Shown: positions 59,129 to 64,000 of the stretch, piece by piece
Numbering within the stretch: the stretch's first letter is position 1
Layout: each line of letters begins with the position of its first letter
Assembly (NCBI RefSeq): GCF_001485415.1
Contig: NZ_BCMQ01000007.1
Location: 62,001 to 126,000 of the forward strand
Length of the DNA: 64,000 bases
Source of the DNA: Myroides odoratimimus
GTDB lineage: Bacteria; Bacteroidota; Bacteroidia; Flavobacteriales; Flavobacteriaceae
Reading direction: 5' to 3'
Program-made: the position numbers and the translations under genes
The notes under the pieces: generated by a model
Seen by the model: the letters and a program-made list of their open reading frames with translations, nothing else
Databases searched by the model: none
What the model was told of the DNA's origin: nothing

Positions 59129-59704
59129 ATGGCAAAATCAGTTTTAATGTTAGCAGGTGACTTCGTAGAAGATTATGAAGTAATGGTTCCTTATCAAGCA
59201 CTATTATCAATTGGAGTACAAGTAGATGTGGTATGTCCTGGAAAGAAGAAGAATGAAGTGATTGCAACTGCTGTACACGACTTTGTAGGGTATCAAACTT
59301 ATGCAGAACTAAGAGGACATAATTTTGTAATCAATAAGTCATTTGATGAAGTGAATGTAGCAGATTATAATGGACTGTATATCTGTGGAGGGCGTTCTTC
59401 AGAATATATCCGTCTAAATAGTAAGGTAATTGACTTTGTGAAGTACTTCTTTGAAAAGAATTTACCAGTAGCGGCTATCTGTCACGGTATTCAGGTATTA
59501 ACTCCAGCAGGTGTATTAAATGGAAGAACACTGACTGCTTATCCAGCAGTAGGACCAGATATCACTTTAGCGGGTGGTCATTATAAAGAAGTAGGAGTAG
59601 ATAAAGCTGTGGTAGACGGTAATTTAGTTACTTCTCCTGCATGGCCTGGACACCCTGATATCCTTAGAGAATTCTATAAAATGTTAGGTGTAGTGATAGG
59701 ATAA
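59129..59704 (+). CDS. DJ-1/PfpI-family protein
   Basis: The 191-residue protein fits the DJ-1/PfpI class: KSVLMLAGDFVEDYEVMVPYQAL, YNGLYICGGRSSEYIRL, and the nucleophile elbow VAAICHGIQVLTPAGVLNGRT with the conserved Cys-His. Members act as glyoxalases, deglycases or proteases, and some are inactive stress proteins. It stands alone with a long terminator. Confidence 0.88.
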   Translation: MAKSVLMLAGDFVEDYEVMVPYQALLSIGVQVDVVCPGKKKNEVIATAVHDFVGYQTYAELRGHNFVINKSFDEVNVADYNGLYICGGRSSEYIRLNSKVIDFVKYFFEKNLPVAAICHGIQVLTPAGVLNGRTLTAYPAVGPDITLAGGHYKEVGVDKAVVDGNLVTSPAWPGHPDILREFYKMLGVVIG

Positions 59705-59725
59705 GCTTGTTATTATAACTCATAG

Positions 59726-59789
59726 TTTGCGATGTTCTATAATAAGATTTGCTAAAACATTTCTTATTTTAGCATCGCAAATTTTTTTT
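59726..59789 (+). terminator. Terminator after the DJ-1 gene
   Basis: TTTGCGATG pairs with CATCGCAAA, with AATAAGA and TCTTATT nested inside, and eight Ts follow. The nadC ATG lies a few bases beyond. Confidence 0.8.
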
Positions 59790-59793
59790 AAAT

Positions 59794-60654
59794 ATGATTT
59801 CAGAAGCACAATTTCAAGCAGAATTAGATATAATTATTAAGAACGCTATACGTGAAGATGTAGGAGATGGAGACCATAGCTCATTAGCTTGTATTCCTTC
59901 TACAGCTACAGGTAAGGCAAAATTACTAGTAAAAGAAGCAGGGTATATAGCAGGAGTAGAGTTCGCACAACAAGTATTGAACTATGTTGACCCTACTCTA
60001 GAAGTAGAAGTGTGTATTCAGGATGGAGCGAAAGTAGAAGTAGGAGATATAGTCTTATATATCTCAGGGTCTTCTCAGTCTATTCTAAAGGCTGAGCGAC
60101 TAATGCTTAATGCCATGCAGCGTATGAGTGCTATCGCTACGAAGACTCGTGTATTCGTAAACTTATTAGAAGGTACGGGTACTAAGATATTAGATACACG
60201 TAAGACTACACCAGGTATACGTGCGATAGAGAAGTGGGCAGTAAAGATAGCTGGAGGAGAGAACCACCGTTTTGCTCTTTATGATATGATTATGTTGAAA
60301 GATAATCATATTGACTTCGCAGGAGGTATCAAAGAAGCGATTGAAAAGACAAACCAATATTTAAAAGACAATAATAAAGAGCTAAAGATCATCGTAGAAG
60401 CTAGAAGCATCGATGAGGTGAAGCAAATCTTAGCTTGTGATAATGTTCACCGTATCTTGTTAGACAATTTTGACTATGCGATGACACGTGAGGCTGTTGC
60501 ATTGATAGGTGATCAATGTCAAACGGAGTCGTCAGGTAATATCGATGAAAGCACAGTTAGAGAGTATGCATTATGTGGAGTTAACTATGTTTCTTCAGGA
60601 GCATTAACACACTCAGTGTACAATATGGACTTAAGCCTTAAAGCAGTATTGTAG
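59794..60654 (+). CDS. nadC: Nicotinate-nucleotide pyrophosphorylase
   Basis: NadC joins quinolinate and PRPP to nicotinate mononucleotide in NAD synthesis. The 286-residue protein has EDVGDGDHSSLACIP, AERLMLNAMQRMSAIATKTRVFV, ILDTRKTTPGIRAIEKWAVKIAGGENHRFALYDMIMLKDNHI and EARSIDEVKQILACDNVHRILLDNF, all characteristic. It follows the DJ-1 terminator and precedes the zinc-ribbon gene by 12 bases; the link with that gene may be only operonic. Confidence 0.96.
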   Translation: MISEAQFQAELDIIIKNAIREDVGDGDHSSLACIPSTATGKAKLLVKEAGYIAGVEFAQQVLNYVDPTLEVEVCIQDGAKVEVGDIVLYISGSSQSILKAERLMLNAMQRMSAIATKTRVFVNLLEGTGTKILDTRKTTPGIRAIEKWAVKIAGGENHRFALYDMIMLKDNHIDFAGGIKEAIEKTNQYLKDNNKELKIIVEARSIDEVKQILACDNVHRILLDNFDYAMTREAVALIGDQCQTESSGNIDESTVREYALCGVNYVSSGALTHSVYNMDLSLKAVL

Positions 60655-60666
60655 TAAAAGAGAAAT

Positions 60667-62046
60667 ATGGCAAAAACAATAAAGAAAATAGTATGTCCTC
60701 AGTGTGGGAGTAATCAGGTTGATGAGACTAAGAAAGACCACTATATCTGTAGAAGCTGTAATACACAGTTCTTTCTAGATAATGATGATATTACTATTAA
60801 CCATAATTATAATACGGGTAAACTGAATAATGAACAAGGAGTGCAGATTGCTAAAAAAGCCATTATAGGCTTCTCTGCTGTTATCTTTATCTATTTCGCT
60901 TACCAGATCAGTAGATTCATATTTGCAGATTCTACACCAGCCCCTGTTACTACCACAGAGTATAACACCACCCCACCTCCTAAGCGAGATGTGAGATATG
61001 TCAATGCTAGTTATTCAGAAACAGCCTTAATGATCGACCCAAAAGGGAAGAATACCATCGTCTTTACAGGGTGGTTTAATGATATCTTTGCTGAGAAAGG
61101 TAAGGAAAATGAGGTATACACCATCTTACTAGACGCGACTACAGGAGAAGAAATCAGTAGAACACTTCTAGAAGTAGACCTATCTATAAAAGGAGCAGGT
61201 ACGCATAGCAGTAAATTAGATTATTATAGAGGGGCTAATGACGAGCTATTCCTTATTGTGAATAGTTACTATTTATTCTTGTATAACCCTTCTCAGAAAG
61301 TGTTTGAGAATGTGACAGAATCTTTCTTTGTTAAGTATCCTGAGTTTGCAGGAGGAGTAGCAGCGATAGAATCTAGAACTTTTGATCAATGTCTGACAGT
61401 TACGAATAATAAAGGAAAACAATATGCCTTATTTGCAGATATAGGTGTTGTATTACCTATAGATAAAATCTCTAATATATACGATAAGAAATTAACGGAT
61501 CCAGTTAAGACTACATCCTATAAATTTACGCGTATAGGTTTTGATTTTCCAGAAGAAGAAATACAGTTGATACAATACGAACATTGGACTCAAAAAGGTT
61601 TTCCACAATACAATGTAAGTTTTAACTGGAGCAAAGATTACGGTAGATCGGGTATATTCACAGAGAAGTCTCCTTATAAGAAAGTTTTAGTGATGCCGTA
61701 TACTAAATCTAGAGCGAAGATAGTTTCTATTAAAGACCTTACTCCTAATCATACTTATGTAGATGGAGCACGTGTACTAGTAGGAGACGCAGAGTCTGTT
61801 ATCATTGCTATCAAGATGTCTGTATTGGAGAACGAGACTATAACACTGCAGAAGATAAGTGGGGTAGATGGTAGTGTGTTATGGACTAAGAAAACGGACT
61901 GGAAAGAGATCCGTAGTATTGATGTAGAAGGAGATTATATATTAGTAAGGTTAGACAGTACTAATATTGCTATAATAAATAAGGATGGAGAGATCAAGAT
62001 GACTTCAGACTTTTATGAACTAAAGACAGTAGGAAAAGAGATATAA
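60667..62046 (+). CDS. Membrane protein with zinc ribbon and beta-propeller-like region
   Basis: The 459-residue protein starts with a zinc ribbon (CPQCGSNQVDETKKDHYICRSC, four Cys, residues 9-31), then a membrane helix (about 68-86) and a large extracytoplasmic domain (about 120-459) rich in beta strands with repeated VLLDATTGEEI-like and ILVRLDSTN-like turns, which suggests a propeller. No enzyme motif is seen. It lies two bases before the SPFH gene, so they work in the same place. The function is unknown. Confidence 0.7.
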   Translation: MAKTIKKIVCPQCGSNQVDETKKDHYICRSCNTQFFLDNDDITINHNYNTGKLNNEQGVQIAKKAIIGFSAVIFIYFAYQISRFIFADSTPAPVTTTEYNTTPPPKRDVRYVNASYSETALMIDPKGKNTIVFTGWFNDIFAEKGKENEVYTILLDATTGEEISRTLLEVDLSIKGAGTHSSKLDYYRGANDELFLIVNSYYLFLYNPSQKVFENVTESFFVKYPEFAGGVAAIESRTFDQCLTVTNNKGKQYALFADIGVVLPIDKISNIYDKKLTDPVKTTSYKFTRIGFDFPEEEIQLIQYEHWTQKGFPQYNVSFNWSKDYGRSGIFTEKSPYKKVLVMPYTKSRAKIVSIKDLTPNHTYVDGARVLVGDAESVIIAIKMSVLENETITLQKISGVDGSVLWTKKTDWKEIRSIDVEGDYILVRLDSTNIAIINKDGEIKMTSDFYELKTVGKEI

Positions 62047-62048
62047 CT

Positions 62049-63050
62049 ATGGGATTATTCAATATTTTTAAGAAACAGCTAGCTTCTGTTATAGAATGGA
62101 AGGATCAACCACAAGATGTCGTATGGTATCAATTTCCGTCGCCAACAGATGAGATCAAGAATGCATCTAAGTTAATCGTAGCACCGAGTCAAGGATGCGT
62201 ATTAGTATACGATGGAAAAGTACAAGATATACTCCTAGAAGAAGGAACCTTTAGTCTGAGTACAGCTAATCATCCTTTTATTACGACATTGATTAATATT
62301 CGTCAGAATTTTGAAAGTGAGCATAAGTTAAAAGTGTTCTTCTTTAGACAATCTCAGATTATTAATCAGTCTTGGGGTACTCCTAGTGCGATTAAGTATG
62401 TAGATAAGCATTATGATATTCCGATAGAACTAGGAGTGAATGGGACATTCTCGTTTAAGATACAGGATATTAACTTTCTTTATAGAGAGGTTATTAGCAA
62501 TGCGAATGTATATACAGCGATGGACTTAAAAGATATCCTTATTCAACGCATTCCTCAGGCTATCACTACTTATCTATCAGGAGCCTCATTTGGCTATACG
62601 GAGATAGATGCGCAGCTAGAAGTAATCTCTACCGAAATCAAGAATAAACTAAATGAAGAGTTTGCTGCTTTAGGACTTGCATTGACAGACTTTAAAGTAC
62701 TAGGAACAGTATTCGATACCAAGACCCAACAGCGTATTGCCACTGTGTCTAATATAACTTCTGATGTAAAAGCAGCAGAAGCAGCAGGAATGACGTATGC
62801 AGAGTTAGAGAAGTTGAAAGCTCTGAGAGATGCTGCTCGTAATGAAGGTGGACTAGCAGGGGCAGGAGTGCAGATGGGAGCAGGACTAGAGTTAGGTAAG
62901 CAGCTGGGTATCGCTTCTAATCAAGTGCTGGAGCAGTCTGGAGATGATGGGCTTCAAGTTTTAAAGAAATTAAATTTATTATTACAAGAAGGAATCATTA
63001 CACAAGAAGATTACGATCAAAAAAAGAAAGAAATATTATCAAAACTATAG
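62049..63050 (+). CDS. SPFH-domain protein with C-terminal SHOCT domain
   Basis: The 333-residue protein starts GLFNIFKKQLASVIEW and has an SPFH-like domain with LIVAPSQGCVLVYDGKVQDILLEEGTFSL and IPIELGVNGTFSFKIQDINFLYREV, as in the YdjI-type virion core family. A low-complexity GGLAGAGVQMGAGLELGKQLG segment (about 272-295) leads into a SHOCT helix pair, LQVLKKLNLLLQEGIITQEDYDQKKKEILSKL. Proteins with this pair of domains assemble at membranes. Together with the zinc-ribbon gene and a small membrane protein it forms a compact unit. Confidence 0.83.
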   Translation: MGLFNIFKKQLASVIEWKDQPQDVVWYQFPSPTDEIKNASKLIVAPSQGCVLVYDGKVQDILLEEGTFSLSTANHPFITTLINIRQNFESEHKLKVFFFRQSQIINQSWGTPSAIKYVDKHYDIPIELGVNGTFSFKIQDINFLYREVISNANVYTAMDLKDILIQRIPQAITTYLSGASFGYTEIDAQLEVISTEIKNKLNEEFAALGLALTDFKVLGTVFDTKTQQRIATVSNITSDVKAAEAAGMTYAELEKLKALRDAARNEGGLAGAGVQMGAGLELGKQLGIASNQVLEQSGDDGLQVLKKLNLLLQEGIITQEDYDQKKKEILSKL

Positions 63051-63053
63051 CGT

Positions 63054-63293
63054 ATGAAGTATATTATCGGTTTTATAGTTTGTATCTTAGTATTAATAAC
63101 AGCATTATATGTTATTTTAGGTTTTTGGGGAATAGCCATGTTTGATTCAGAACATCTAGTCAATACCTATAAGACCATCGGAATAGTAATAGTAGTAGCC
63201 TTATTTTTGATTATGGCAGTGAGCTTTTTCTTTAAGCGTGATCATAAAGGTTATGATACGACTAAGGGAAATATAGCACATCCTAAAAAATAG
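63054..63293 (+). CDS. Small two-helix membrane protein
   Basis: The 79-residue protein has two hydrophobic helices (about 3-26 and 40-63), then a basic tail FFKRDHKGYDTTKGNIAHPKK. No family is recognised. It starts three bases after the SPFH gene and 24 bases before the YihY gene, so it is probably part of that unit. Its topology suggests both ends in the cytoplasm. Confidence 0.65.
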   Translation: MKYIIGFIVCILVLITALYVILGFWGIAMFDSEHLVNTYKTIGIVIVVALFLIMAVSFFFKRDHKGYDTTKGNIAHPKK

Positions 63294-63317
63294 CTTGATA
63301 AAAAGAAAAGAGATTAA

Positions 63318-64000
63318 ATGTCGCAGGAAATAGAAGAAAGATTAGACAGAATACCTGTCATACGTACGATAGTCCGGACTTTAAAATGTATTCGTTTTAA
63401 GGTGTTAGAAGGGTATTCTCTTTATGATTTAATAGAATTATATGTCTTAGGGATTATAAAAGGAGCATTCTCCTATAGGGCAGGATCTATCGCCTTCAGT
63501 TTCTTTATGGCGTTATTTCCGTTTGCACTTTTTATACTGAACTTGATTCCCTATATCCCGATAGACAATTTTCAGGTAGACTTTATGCAGTTTATCGAGA
63601 GTTCTGTCCCTCCGAATACCTTTGGTGCGATAGAGTCTATTCTGAGCGATATTATGAATAACAGTTATCGCTCGTTACTATCATCCGGATTCTTGCTATC
63701 TATATTCTTAATGACTAATGGAGTCTTTGCGATTATAGGAGGATTTGAGTCTTCGTATCACATTATTGTTTCTCGCAATCTGATTAGACAGTATCTTGTC
63801 GCATTAGTCTTATCTGTATGTCTAGCGATACTAGTCATTTTCTCTGTTGCATTCTTTGTGACACTAGAGGTGGTGATGTATAAGTTTAACCTAGATTCTA
63901 TGTTGATACAGTGGTCTAGAAGCATATTCTTATTGTTAGTAGTACTGATGACTACCTCTATCTTATACAAGTTCGGAGCCAAGCAGACCAAGCAAGTATC
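63318..64000 (+). CDS. YihY/virulence factor BrkB-family membrane protein, 3' end missing
   Basis: This gene runs off the window edge after about 227 codons. The ATG at 63318 gives MSQEIEERLDRIPV, followed by the family landmarks LGIIKGAFSYRAGSIAFSFFMALFPF, FAIIGGFESSYHIIVSRN and long hydrophobic helices. These proteins have six helices and an unknown function; the name BrkB does not imply virulence. It follows the small two-helix protein gene and may belong to the same transcript. Confidence 0.88.
   Translation, partial: MSQEIEERLDRIPVIRTIVRTLKCIRFKVLEGYSLYDLIELYVLGIIKGAFSYRAGSIAFSFFMALFPFALFILNLIPYIPIDNFQVDFMQFIESSVPPNTFGAIESILSDIMNNSYRSLLSSGFLLSIFLMTNGVFAIIGGFESSYHIIVSRNLIRQYLVALVLSVCLAILVIFSVAFFVTLEVVMYKFNLDSMLIQWSRSIFLLLVVLMTTSILYKFGAKQTKQV

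Overview
The window looks like a chromosome segment of a low-GC member of the Flavobacteriaceae (Bacteroidota), possibly Myroides or a close relative; the genus is a guess. Support for the family: many genes are preceded by the Bacteroidota -7 promoter motif TAnnTTTG; the gliding/type IX secretion genes gldJ and porV are present; DUF4295, DUF4421 and DUF1573 proteins occur; there is a YpdA-type bacillithiol disulfide reductase; and many secreted proteins have short lipoprotein signals ending in a Cys. No tRNA, rRNA, CRISPR array, prophage or transposase gene was seen.

Layout. 1-9.3 kb: outer-membrane DUF4421 protein, thioesterase, di-heme peroxidase, an exonuclease-FAH-Hpt-like-cinA run, rpmB-rpmG-DUF4295, then ftsY with a lipoprotein and a DUF721 protein. 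9.4-18 kb: a nitrogen-oxide island. It holds an Rrf2 regulator with NsrR/IscR-like cysteines, quinol NO reductase, a RIC/ScdA di-iron repair protein, a polytopic membrane protein, a CopD-like protein, then on the opposite strand SCO, a NirV-like protein and a lipoprotein NirK fused to cytochrome c. The Rrf2, norZ and nirK upstream regions share a palindrome of the same 8-6-8 geometry, which suggests one regulon. 18-24 kb: ECF sigma factor and glycosyltransferase, murB-recF, a TPR protein with ribH, then about 0.9 kb of gene-free DNA with REP-like repeats. 24.6-29.5 kb: mutL, two rhomboid proteins and an endonuclease/exonuclease/phosphatase protein, closely packed. 29.5-36.5 kb: murF, gldJ, porV, cdd and a CNNM/HlyC-type transporter. 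36.6-43.5 kb: a GNAT, two MFS exporters, an AraC regulator, a uracil-DNA-glycosylase-family protein, putP and an NTF2-like protein. 43.8-52.6 kb: pssA, a DUF4105 (Lnb-like) protein, a CpsB-like PHP phosphatase, DUF1573, valS, a TatD-like protein, tcdA and a reductase. 52.7-64 kb: two adjacent aromatic amino-acid permeases, a Fur-family repressor, ypdA, YceI, azurin, a lipoprotein, a DJ-1 protein, nadC, a zinc-ribbon/SPFH-SHOCT/small membrane protein group, and the start of a YihY/BrkB protein cut by the window edge.

How parts fit. NirK would reduce nitrite to NO, qNOR would take NO to N2O, RIC would repair damaged iron centres, and SCO, CopD and azurin fit copper delivery and electron supply. 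The least explained features are the shared palindrome, a ~160-bp repeat present twice in opposite orientation (12.9 and 40.9 kb) with terminal inverted repeats and a central palindrome, a MutL whose endonuclease motifs are degenerate, and an Hpt-like protein without the phospho-accepting histidine.
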